This document shows, in pieces, positions 1 through 5,274 of a stretch of DNA of 6,846 bases. Position 1 is the first letter of the stretch, and each line of letters begins with the position of its first letter. The notes under the pieces were generated by a model, which saw nothing but the letters and a program-made list of their open reading frames with translations, was not told the origin of the DNA and ran no database searches. The DNA lies in NCBI GenBank assembly GCA_020442095.1, contig JAGRKY010000121.1, forward strand, positions 1 to 6,846, given 5' to 3'. The translations under genes and the position numbers were made by a program. The DNA is from Bauldia sp. Lineage in GTDB: Bacteria; Pseudomonadota; Alphaproteobacteria; Rhizobiales; Kaistiaceae.

Positions 1-461
1 TCCATGTAGCCGAGGCCGATCAGGCCCGCGGGCGCCAGCATATCGAGAAGCGCGGTCCCGATCTCGCCATCGACCACGGCATGCTGCTGGTCGAGGTTGC
101 GGAAGACATAGGGCAGGTTGAAGACGTTGAAGTCGTCGACGATCGGGCCGACGACGCCGACCGACACGCGGGTCATCTCCAGCGCGCCGAGCTGGACCTG
201 CTCCAGTGCTTCCTTCTCGCCGCCGAGCTGCATGCTCGGGAAGAGATTGACGGTGATGCGACCGTCGGTCCAGCTCGACAGGAGGTCGCCCATATAGGCG
301 ATCGCGTCGGTCGTCGGGTAACCCTCGCCGTGTACGTCGCTGGTCTTGATCTCGAGGCCGAAGGCAGGCGCGGCGGCCATGCCGGCGAGCATTGCGGCGC
401 CCGCGATCCCGCCGAGCAGCCGGGCGGCGGAGCCGCCGTGGTTCAGGCTGTTTCTGATCAT
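1..461 (-). CDS. TRAP transporter solute-binding protein, DctP family (partial, C-terminus beyond window)
   Basis: This encodes the periplasmic substrate-capturing subunit of a tripartite ATP-independent periplasmic transporter, which passes its ligand to DctQ/DctM membrane subunits. 153 codons are visible and the reading frame runs off the left edge. Residues 1 to about 35 form a signal peptide (Arg-13/14 region, then an Ala/Gly/Leu-rich core ending APAFG). The mature part shows the family pattern: an early strand near residues 36-42, YPTTDAIAYM, the strand RITVNLFPSMQLGGEKE (68-84), LGALEMTRVSVG (91-102) and FNVFNLPYVFRN (111-122). The start at 461 is backed by an upstream GGGAGGAAGG. It is divergent from a uronate dehydrogenase, so a uronic acid is the likely ligand; that is context only, since DctP proteins bind many organic acids. 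The dctQM genes would be expected to the left of the window. Confidence 0.88.
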   Translation of the reverse strand, partial: MIRNSLNHGGSAARLLGGIAGAAMLAGMAAAPAFGLEIKTSDVHGEGYPTTDAIAYMGDLLSSWTDGRITVNLFPSMQLGGEKEALEQVQLGALEMTRVSVGVVGPIVDDFNVFNLPYVFRNLDQQHAVVDGEIGTALLDMLAPAGLIGLGYM

Positions 462-524
462 GCTTCCTTCCTCCCTTTGTGTGAGCCATACGACTCTGGC
501 AGGTGTTGTTCCCGGCCTGTAAAT

Positions 525-535
525 TTGTCGTACAA
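525..535. promoter_or_regulatory. Palindromic operator candidate, GntR/FadR-type
   Basis: The site reads TTGTCGTACAA: TTGT and ACAA arms around CGT. Its core fits the published FadR-subfamily GntR operator pattern (yGTM-N-KACr). It lies between the divergent TRAP and udh genes, about 64 bp from the TRAP start and 91 bp from the udh start, where a uronate-responsive GntR repressor could control both. No regulator gene is in the window, so the binding protein is unknown. Confidence 0.45.
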
Positions 536-558
536 CTTTGGGCAGGTTAGCACAGGCA

Positions 559-571
559 TTGTCCGGGACAA
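559..571. promoter_or_regulatory. Perfect 6-bp-arm palindrome in the divergent promoter region
   Basis: TTGTCC-G-GGACAA is a perfect inverted repeat around one central base. Its outer TTGT...ACAA ends match the site at 525-535, but the inner spacing is 5 instead of 3. The centres are 35 bp apart, somewhat over three helical turns. It could be a second operator for the same regulator or a site for another one; the different spacing speaks against identical recognition. Confidence 0.35.
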
Positions 572-625
572 CAAAAACGCGCAGTGGATCGATGGTGCAA
601 TCGATTTCATCGGGAGTGAATCGGC

Positions 626-1411
626 ATGAAACGAATTCTCATCACCGGGGCGGCCGGCGGGGTCGCGGCCATGATCCGGCCGTTGCTGCGGTCCGAATAC
701 CGTCTCCGGCTGTCGGACCGGCGGCCGGTCCCCGATCCGGCCGCCGGCGAGGAGGTGGTCACCGCCGACCTCGATGATCTCGCGGCCCTGCGGCGGGCGA
801 TCGCCGGGGTCGACGGCATCGTCCATCTCGGCGGCTATTCGGTCGAGGCGGATTGGGAGACGATCCACGCCGCCAATATCGTCGGCTGCCACAATCTCTT
901 CGAGGCGGCCAGACTCGAAGGGGTCGGCCGGATCGTCTTCGCTTCGAGCAACCACGCCATCGGCTTCTATCCGCGGTCGGAGACCATCGGCGTCGATGTG
1001 CCGGTCCGGCCGGACAGCCGCTACGGTCTCAGCAAGGCCTTCGGCGAGGCGCTCGGCGCCCTCTACGGACACAAATACGGAGCGGCGGTCCTCAGCATCC
1101 GCATCGGCCATGTCGGCGAGCGCCCGGTCGACCGGCGGCGGCTGGCGATCTGGATCAGCCCGCGGGACCTCGTCCAGCTCATCCGCATCGGGCTGGAGCA
1201 TCCCGGCATCCGTCACGAGATCGTCTACGGCATGTCGGACAACGCGCGGGCATGGTGGGACAACAGCAACGCGGCGCGCCTCGGCTACAAGCCGCAGGAT
1301 CGCTCGGAGGACTACGCGACTGAGGTTCTCGCGGCCGACAGCGGCACCTCCGGCGATGATCGGATCGACCTCAACCAGGGTGGCCCCTTCTGCGTTGCCG
1401 AGCGGATGTGA
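626..1411 (+). CDS. udh: Uronate dehydrogenase (NAD-dependent; extended SDR family)
   Basis: This enzyme oxidises D-galacturonate or D-glucuronate with NAD+ to the aldaric acid lactone, the first step of the oxidative uronate pathway in the cytoplasm. At 261 aa its length matches characterised Udh (about 265 aa). Recalled similarity to the Agrobacterium enzyme is strong along its length: MKRILITGAAGG (Rossmann start), DGIVHLGGYSVE (63-74), NIVGCHNLFEAAR (84-96), RIVFASSNHAIGFYP (102-116), VRPDSRYGLSKAFGE (127-141) and AWWDNSNAARLGYKPQD (209-225). Catalytic residues are Ser108 or its neighbour, Tyr133 and Lys137 (YxxxK). The third glycine of the GxxGxxG nucleotide loop is Ala14. The ATG at 626 has GGGAGTGA 7 bases upstream. 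It is divergent from a TRAP binding protein that probably imports its substrate, and is followed by an intrinsic terminator, so it appears to be the last gene of its transcript. Confidence 0.9.
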   Translation: MKRILITGAAGGVAAMIRPLLRSEYRLRLSDRRPVPDPAAGEEVVTADLDDLAALRRAIAGVDGIVHLGGYSVEADWETIHAANIVGCHNLFEAARLEGVGRIVFASSNHAIGFYPRSETIGVDVPVRPDSRYGLSKAFGEALGALYGHKYGAAVLSIRIGHVGERPVDRRRLAIWISPRDLVQLIRIGLEHPGIRHEIVYGMSDNARAWWDNSNAARLGYKPQDRSEDYATEVLAADSGTSGDDRIDLNQGGPFCVAERM

Positions 1412-1448
1412 GCGAGGTTGTAATCCGCGTTTTTCACAGGCATTTACC

Positions 1449-1472
1449 AAACGCAGCGCGACTGCGTTTTTT
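1449..1472 (+). terminator. Intrinsic terminator of udh
   Basis: An 8-bp stem (AAACGCAG with CTGCGTTT) around a CGCGA loop runs directly into six T residues (1467-1472). It lies 38 bases after the udh stop and points in the same direction. The A-rich 5' side could also allow weak termination from the other strand. Confidence 0.85.
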
Positions 1473-1479
1473 ATGCTTG

Positions 1480-1696
1480 TCGGAGCGGGGGCGGTTTTAT
1501 AAATTTACCTATAGATGGTGATTCGAAGCCACTTGGCGACGCGCCATCCGAACCCCCTGATTTGGGGTGTTGATTTTGGGGTTGGGGTAGGTAGTTCTAT
1601 TTCTTGGTGTAGATCGAAGTTATCGGTCCGACTTTTATGATCGGGCGAAAGATTTTACGAAGCCTTTGTTTTGGTTCGAAATGAATCTGGATGACG
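1480..1696 (+). ncRNA. Possible small RNA or transcribed leader ending at the 1697 terminator
   Basis: This stretch has no credible gene, yet ends at a strong plus-strand terminator. The preceding gene already has its own terminator at 1449-1472, so something should start in between. It is more AT-rich than its surroundings. It contains an AT-rich promoter-like block (about 1496-1514), a small hairpin ACCCC/GGGGT (about 1552-1568), and G runs at 1564-1567, 1578-1581 and 1584-1587. No known riboswitch or sRNA family was recognised, and no convincing -35/-10 pair was found. Alternatives are a free-standing sRNA or a 5' leader of the TerB operon that is attenuated at the terminator. Confidence 0.25.
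1514..1548 (-). other. tRNA-like fragment (possible tRNA-Gln remnant)
   Basis: On the minus strand this 35-base element reads like a tRNA with its middle removed. It has GATGGCG at one end and CACCATC at the other, which pair over 7 positions with one C/A mismatch (a G/U wobble on the plus strand). Inside are CGTCGCCAAGTGG, resembling the 5' half and D-arm of alphaproteobacterial tRNA-Gln, and TTCGAAT, the usual T-loop sequence. The anticodon arm and one T-stem strand are missing, so it cannot be a working tRNA. It may be a relic of a tRNA or attachment site, or chance. Confidence 0.2.
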
Positions 1697-1727
1697 CCGC
1701 CGGCCACTGGCCGGCGGTTTCGTTTTT
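1697..1727 (+). terminator. Strong intrinsic terminator upstream of the TerB operon
   Basis: A perfect 10-bp arm pair (CCGCCGGCCA with TGGCCGGCGG) with a very small apical loop is followed by TTTCGTTTTT. The T tract is only on the plus-strand side, so it acts on rightward transcription. It ends 63 bases before the TerB-family start codon and about 225 bases after the udh terminator. Confidence 0.75.
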
Positions 1728-1790
1728 GGGCGGCTGTTCCCTGTCCGCCATTCGGTGGGCTACGATCGGATTCGTTGACGGAGACCCCCC

Positions 1791-2249
1791 ATGCTGTCCG
1801 CGCTCAGGCAATTCCTTTCCGACCTCACCGGCGACAAGCAGCCGGAACCGCTCGGCGAGGATCGCTATCGCCTCGCGGCCGCGGCGCTGCTCTTCCACGT
1901 GATCGCGATCGATGGAGAGGTCTCGGCCGAGGAGAAGGCGAAGCTCCACGACGTCCTCAAGCGCCGCTTCGAACTCGGCGACGCGGCTGTCGACGAGCTG
2001 ATGGCCGAGGCCGAGGAGGCCGACAAGGCGGCGGTGGACCTTTATGGCTTCACCAGCGTGCTCAAGCAGCAACTCGACGAGCAGGACCGCGAGCGGATCG
2101 TCGGAATGATGTGGGAACTGGCTTTCGCCGATGGTAATGTCCACGAATTCGAAGACAATCTGGTGTGGCGGGCGGCCGAGCTGCTCGGGGTTTCCTCGCA
2201 GGCGCGCATCAGGTTGAAACAGTCCCTCCGCCCTGATGACGCCGACTGA
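1791..2249 (+). CDS. TerB-family (tellurite resistance protein B-like) helical protein
   Basis: This 152-residue cytoplasmic protein has no signal peptide or membrane segment and is predicted all-helical. It shows the TerB-like fold signature of two related halves. The first is ALLFHVIAIDGEVSAEEK (32-49), the second MMWELAFADGNVHEFEDNLVWR (106-127), each with an Asp-Gly followed by acidic residues (Asp41/Glu43/Glu47-48; Asp114/Glu119/Glu121). In TerB relatives these acidic positions can bind metal ions. It resembles the alphaproteobacterial COG4103-type stand-alone TerB proteins, whose function is not known; tellurite resistance should not be assumed, as no other ter gene is nearby. The ATG at 1791 has GGAGA 6 bases upstream. 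Its last 14 bases overlap the next gene, suggesting translational coupling. Confidence 0.82.
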   Translation: MLSALRQFLSDLTGDKQPEPLGEDRYRLAAAALLFHVIAIDGEVSAEEKAKLHDVLKRRFELGDAAVDELMAEAEEADKAAVDLYGFTSVLKQQLDEQDRERIVGMMWELAFADGNVHEFEDNLVWRAAELLGVSSQARIRLKQSLRPDDAD

Positions 2250-2955
2250 TCGCGCACGGATTCTTATCGTTCTCCACCAGGAGCATTCTACGCCGGGGCG
2301 TGTCGGTTTGCGGTTGATCGAGCGCGGCTACCAGCTCGACATCCGGCGCCCGCGTTTCGGCGATCCGCTTCCCGATTCGCTTGCCGATTTCGCCGGCGCC
2401 GTGATCTTCGGCGGGCCGATGAGCGCCAACGATCCGGACGACTATATCAAGCAGGAGACGGACTGGATCGAGGTGCCGCTGAAGGAAAAAGCGCCGTTCC
2501 TCGGCCTGTGCCTCGGGGCGCAGCTGCTGGCGCGCCATCTCGGCGCCGCGGTGACCGCCAATCCCGACGGCAGCGTCGAGGTCGGCTATTATCCGATCTG
2601 GCCGACCGAGGCCGGATTGCGGCTGATGGACTGGCCCGATCGCGTCCATCATTTCCACCGCGAGGGCTTCGATCTTCCCGGCGACGCGGTCCTGCTGGCG
2701 ATTGGCGAGAAGTTCCACAACCAGGCCTTCTCCTACGGCCCGGCGGCCTTCGGCATCCAGTTCCATATCGAGCTGACCAACGCGATGGTCGGCCGCTGGA
2801 CGCTGCGGTCGAGCGAGCGAGCGCCGCAGCCCGGCGCCCAGACCGCGGCGGAGCATTTCGTCGGCCGTGCGCTGCACGACTGGAAGACGAAGAATTTCCT
2901 GGAGGATTTCCTCGACCACTGGCTGGCCAGCGACCCGAGGCCGGCGCGGGGCTGA
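2236..2955 (+). CDS. Class I glutamine amidotransferase-like protein
   Basis: This 239-residue cytoplasmic protein has the GATase1 fold, which releases ammonia from glutamine through a Cys-His-Glu triad. The visible landmarks are the first strand ARILIVLHQEHSTPG (7-21), the oxyanion strand GAVIFGGPMSAND (54-66), the nucleophile elbow GLCLGAQLLARHLG (90-103) with Cys92, and FGIQFHIEL (172-180) with His177 and Glu179. The usual Pro between His and Glu is Ile178, which is tolerated in GMP-synthase-like stand-alone amidotransferases. All triad residues are present, so activity is plausible. No synthetase partner is encoded here, so the acceptor is unknown; gamma-glutamyl hydrolysis is another option. 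It starts inside the TerB-family gene, overlapping by 14 bases in another frame, without a strong ribosome binding site, as expected for a coupled downstream gene. Confidence 0.85.
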   Translation: MTPTDRARILIVLHQEHSTPGRVGLRLIERGYQLDIRRPRFGDPLPDSLADFAGAVIFGGPMSANDPDDYIKQETDWIEVPLKEKAPFLGLCLGAQLLARHLGAAVTANPDGSVEVGYYPIWPTEAGLRLMDWPDRVHHFHREGFDLPGDAVLLAIGEKFHNQAFSYGPAAFGIQFHIELTNAMVGRWTLRSSERAPQPGAQTAAEHFVGRALHDWKTKNFLEDFLDHWLASDPRPARG

Positions 2956-2984
2956 TCCCGTCAGTCGGCCGCCATGCCAGTCGT

Positions 2985-3060
2985 TGCAATTTGCGAATAA
3001 TTTTGCAGATTGCGTTGCACGGGCGGTTACTGAATCCTTAATTCTTTCAATAAATTGCGA
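2985..3060. other. AT-rich block in the convergent intergenic region
   Basis: This stretch is clearly more AT-rich than the flanking genes. It has repeated TTGCA/TTGCG words and imperfect symmetry (GCAAT at the left, ATTGC further right). A promoter is the usual reason for such a block in a GC-rich genome, but no coding gene starts next to it on the plus strand. A loose TTGCAC / TTAATT pair 17 bases apart is a weak promoter candidate. I cannot say which transcript it serves. Confidence 0.25.
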
Positions 3061-3206
3061 TCTTCGCCTGGCCTACCACCAGTGCTTGGGGCCCAGCTTG
3101 TGGCAAGCCGTTTGCGACTACCCGACTACGCTGGCCTTCAGGTTGTGCGTAGTCAGCGACACCTGGCGGGGAAGGTAAGCCGTCGACCCCCGGCTTTGCC
3201 TTCCCC
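3061..3206 (+). ncRNA. Candidate structured RNA, unrecognised family
   Basis: There is no coding gene here. Four hairpins follow one another on the plus strand: CTGG/CCAG (3068-3082), GCTTG-TGG-CAAGC (3096-3108), GACTACGC/GCGTAGTC (3124-3154) and the long GGGGAAGG...CCTTCCCC hairpin (3168-3206). They lie just after the AT-rich block at 2985-3060. This fits a small RNA with its own promoter, but it could equally be 3' untranslated RNA of either convergent gene. I recognised no known family (SRP RNA, RNase P, tmRNA; 6S could not be confirmed or excluded). GC-rich DNA also forms hairpins by chance. Confidence 0.25.
3168..3206. terminator. Long hairpin between convergent genes (possible bidirectional terminator)
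   Basis: GGGGAAGG pairs with CCTTCCCC (8 bp). After a small 1x2 internal loop, AAGCCG pairs with CGGCTT (6 bp) around an 8-base loop. Neither side has a good T tract, so classical Rho-independent termination is doubtful, although the position between convergent genes suits a transcript end. It lies 47 bases past the TPR gene's stop on the minus strand. Confidence 0.4.
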
Positions 3207-3253
3207 GTCCAGTCTTCCCTTTCCCGAACCAGCCTTCCGGACGGCCGTGCCGC

Positions 3254-3808
3254 CTACCAGTCGGGATCGCCGGCGATCGCGGCCTTGAGGTCGTGATACT
3301 GTTCGCAGTCGACGCCGCAGATCACGCCGATCTGGTCGAGCTCGGCCTGGGCGAGGTCGATCCGCCCCATCATCACGTAGCCTTCGCCGAGATATTCCCG
3401 GGTCAGCACGTTGTCGGGCTCGATGGCGAGGGCCTTGTGATAGTAGGCGATGCCCTCGTCGACATCGCCCATCTTGCGCTTCGAATAGCCGATCATGGTG
3501 AGCACCATGGCGTCGTCCTGGTCGCGCACCCTGGTCAGGAGGCGGAGCGCGTCCTCATATTCGCCGGCAACGGCGAGGGCGCGGCCCTGTTCGTAGAGGT
3601 CGCTGTCGGTTGCGGCATCCTCGCGGACGCAGACCTGCTTCTGCTTGTCGTAGACCCATCCCTTGTTGCATTGGGGTGTGCTGCTGCCGCCGCCGCTGCC
3701 GCCGCTGCTGGCGGCAAGCGCCGGGGCAGAGAACACCGTCAGGGCAATCGCCGCGCCGAGCGAGGCGAGGGTCAGGGTCGTCCGGCCGTTTACGCTGTTT
3801 CCGTTCAT
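3254..3808 (-). CDS. Exported tetratricopeptide repeat protein
   Basis: This 184-residue protein is probably periplasmic. Residues 1-32 form a signal peptide (Arg9, a hydrophobic core, ending APALA). A Ser/Gly-rich linker (33-44) follows, then a short Cys-bounded segment, CNKGWVYDKQKQVC (47-60). Helical TPR-like repeats occupy about 68-165: YEQGRALAVAGEYEDALRLL (72-91), MIGYSKRKMGDVDEGIAYYH (105-124) and YLGEGYVMMGRIDLAQAEL (139-157). Cys164 and Cys168 form a second close pair, so two disulfides are possible in the oxidising periplasm. TPRs usually mediate protein contacts; the partner is unknown. I chose the ATG at 3808 because GGGAG (3818-3822) lies 9 bases upstream; the in-frame ATG at 3817 touches that motif directly. 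It is divergent from an ECF sigma factor, which makes control by that factor plausible but unproven. Confidence 0.8.
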   Translation of the reverse strand: MNGNSVNGRTTLTLASLGAAIALTVFSAPALAASSGGSGGGSSTPQCNKGWVYDKQKQVCVREDAATDSDLYEQGRALAVAGEYEDALRLLTRVRDQDDAMVLTMIGYSKRKMGDVDEGIAYYHKALAIEPDNVLTREYLGEGYVMMGRIDLAQAELDQIGVICGVDCEQYHDLKAAIAGDPDW

Positions 3809-3817
3809 GGCTGTCAT

Positions 3818-3822
3818 CTCCC
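3818..3822 (-). promoter_or_regulatory. Ribosome binding site deciding the TPR gene start
   Basis: Read on the minus strand this is GGGAG, 9 bases before the ATG at 3808. The alternative ATG at 3817 starts immediately after it, leaving no spacing for initiation, so the shorter protein is favoured. Confidence 0.6.
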
Positions 3823-3828
3823 GGAAAT

Positions 3829-3861
3829 GTGTAGCGCCCGCATCGGGCTGGTCGTTTACAC
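3829..3861. promoter_or_regulatory. Nested inverted repeats in the divergent TPR/sigma promoter region
   Basis: The outer arms GTGTA (3829-3833) and TACAC (3857-3861) enclose a tighter hairpin GCCCG-CAT-CGGGC (3836-3848). The element sits in the 98-bp gap between the divergent TPR and ECF sigma genes. It might be an operator or a 5' UTR hairpin for either gene. I saw no textbook ECF promoter (GGAAC with a CGTC-type -10 at the usual spacing); GGAAAT at 3823-3828 lies too far from GTCGTT at 3851. Confidence 0.3.
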
Positions 3862-3906
3862 TTGCAGGCTACAAACACTGACGGATGCAATCCTATTCGT
3901 TTTGCC

Positions 3907-4431
3907 ATGGGCGACCGCAGTCACGATGCCGTGAAGCTTGGTCTCGCGTCTCACCTGACGCGGCTGTGGCGCTATGGCGTCATCCTTTCCGGCAGTCGCG
4001 ACACGGCCGAGGATCTGGTCCAGGCGACCTGCCTCAGGGCGCTGGAGCGCGCCCACCAGTTCGAGCCCGGCACCCGGCTCGACCGCTGGCTGATGACCAT
4101 CCTTCACAGGATCTGGCTCAACGACCTGCGCGCCGCCCGCTATCGTCGCGGCCAGGGGCTGGTCGATGCCGAATCGGCGCTGGTTTTCGACGGCGTCCGC
4201 GTCATCGAGGCGAATATTTCCGCGTCCCAGGTGTTGAGGAAGGTACAGGCCCTTCCGGAGGCGCAGCGCGAGACCGTCTATCTCGTCTATGTCGAAGGTT
4301 TCACCTATCGCGAGGCCGCCGAGGCGCTCGACGTGCCGATCGGCACGGTGATGAGCCGGCTTGCCGCGGCGCGGGCGAAACTGTCGGAATCGGCTGAAGG
4401 CGACTCGCAGGCGAGGCGCGTCGGGTCATGA
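3907..4431 (+). CDS. ECF-family RNA polymerase sigma factor
   Basis: This directs RNA polymerase to a special promoter set in response to a signal relayed by its anti-sigma factor. At 174 residues it has the normal length for group IV sigma factors. Region 2 covers about 15-80: LTRLWRYGVILSGSRDTAEDL (17-37), VQATCLRALERAH (38-50), then RLDRWLMTILHRIWLNDLRA (57-76), the -10 recognition segment. Region 4 covers about 107-160: LPEAQRETVYLVYVEGFTYREAA (116-138) and the recognition helix VPIGTVMSRLAAARAKL (143-159). There is no long C-terminal extension. I chose ATG 3907; an in-frame TTG at 3862 would add 15 residues with no conserved features, and neither has a clear ribosome binding site. Its stop overlaps the anti-sigma start (ATGA). 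The ECF subgroup was not assigned. Confidence 0.88.
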   Translation: MGDRSHDAVKLGLASHLTRLWRYGVILSGSRDTAEDLVQATCLRALERAHQFEPGTRLDRWLMTILHRIWLNDLRAARYRRGQGLVDAESALVFDGVRVIEANISASQVLRKVQALPEAQRETVYLVYVEGFTYREAAEALDVPIGTVMSRLAAARAKLSESAEGDSQARRVGS

Positions 4432-5216
4432 GCATGCAGGAACCACTGTCCACGATCGATATTGAGATTACCGGCTATCTCGACGGCGAGCTCGAGCCCG
4501 CTGCGCGCCAGGCGCTGGAGGAGCGCTTCGCGGCCGAGCCCGCGCTCCGCGCCCGCCGCGACCGGCTTGCCGCCGGGCGTCCGGATGTCAGGGCCTTCGA
4601 CCGGCTTCTCGACGAGGCGCCCGAGGCGCGGCTTGCCGCGATCCTCGCCGGGGCGAGCGCCGTGCCACCGGCGTCGCCACGCACCGGCCGGCACCTCGGC
4701 ATCGCCGCGGCGATCATGCTCGTCGTCGGCGGGATTGCCGGCTTCGCCGTCGCCCGCTTCGCCCTGCCACCCGCCGTCGAGGTGGTGCAGGCGCCGCGGG
4801 AGAACTGGCGCGAGGCGGTCGCCGACTACATGGATCTCTATACCGACGAAACGCTGTCGATCATCGCCGACGACCCCGCCCAGAGGGACGCGGAACTCGC
4901 CGCCGCCAACCGCAAGCTCTCGCTCGCCCTCACGCCGGAGAACGTCGCGCTGCCGGGCATGGCGCTGAAGCGGACCGAGCTCCTCGATTTCCGCGGCATG
5001 CCGCTCGCCCAGATCGCCTATCTCTCGCCGTCCGACGGGCCGGTCGCCTTCTGCATCATCGCCAACGGCAAGCCCGACATCCCGCTGACGCTCGAGAAGC
5101 AGGGCGACTGGAATGTCGGCTTCTGGAATGCCGGTGGTGTCGGCTACATGGTGATCGGCAGGGTTGCTCCCGATGCGCTCGAGACCCTGGCGAAGGGGCT
5201 GGAAAGCCGCGTCTGA
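4428..5216 (+). CDS. Membrane-anchored anti-sigma factor
   Basis: This 262-residue protein is the likely partner that holds the upstream ECF sigma factor inactive at the inner membrane. The N-terminal cytoplasmic part (1-87) has the anti-sigma helical pattern: EITGYLDGELEPAARQALEE (13-32), then AEPALRARRDRLAAG (36-50) and a Pro/Ala-rich stretch. It lacks the HxxxCxxC zinc motif, so it is not of the zinc-binding redox class. One membrane segment lies at about 89-112 (LGIAAAIMLVVGGIAGFAVARFAL). The periplasmic domain (about 115-262) includes NWREAVADYMDLYTDETLS (126-144) and GDWNVGFWNAGGVGYMVIGRV (226-246), with one cysteine, Cys209. Its start overlaps the sigma stop by 4 bases (ATGA), a typical coupling that keeps the two in balance. 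An ATG two codons further in, at 4434, is a possible alternative. Confidence 0.83.
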   Translation: MSMQEPLSTIDIEITGYLDGELEPAARQALEERFAAEPALRARRDRLAAGRPDVRAFDRLLDEAPEARLAAILAGASAVPPASPRTGRHLGIAAAIMLVVGGIAGFAVARFALPPAVEVVQAPRENWREAVADYMDLYTDETLSIIADDPAQRDAELAAANRKLSLALTPENVALPGMALKRTELLDFRGMPLAQIAYLSPSDGPVAFCIIANGKPDIPLTLEKQGDWNVGFWNAGGVGYMVIGRVAPDALETLAKGLESRV

Positions 5217-5274
5217 CCGCGAGCCCATCCGGGCTGTGACGTGGTTCCTTGCATTCGTTCGATCGGCCGTTACC

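Noticed and set aside
458..1450. Long open frame on the minus strand opposite udh (330 codons)
   Set aside because: It is antisense to a clear uronate dehydrogenase, its composition is rich in Asp/Arg/Gly with no domain pattern, and it arises from the codon bias of the real gene.
1637..1684. 15-codon open frame just before the 1697 terminator, as a leader peptide
   Set aside because: It has no ribosome binding site and no run of regulatory codons, so it does not resemble an attenuation peptide.
1791..2249. Tellurite resistance operon
   Set aside because: Only a TerB-like domain is present, with no terA, terC, terD or terZ neighbours; naming it a resistance determinant would go beyond the evidence.
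2209..2919. Minus-strand open frame opposite the amidotransferase
   Set aside because: The plus-strand frame has the Cys-His-Glu triad and GATase landmarks; the antisense frame has none.
3862..3906. TTG start extending the sigma factor by 15 residues
   Set aside because: The extra residues lack conserved features and would start inside the symmetrical control region; ATG 3907 gives the usual ECF length. The choice is not certain.
5222..5235. AGCCC-ATCC-GGGCT hairpin after the anti-sigma stop as a terminator
   Set aside because: The stem is only 5 bp and no T tract follows, so read-through into the vWA gene is likely.
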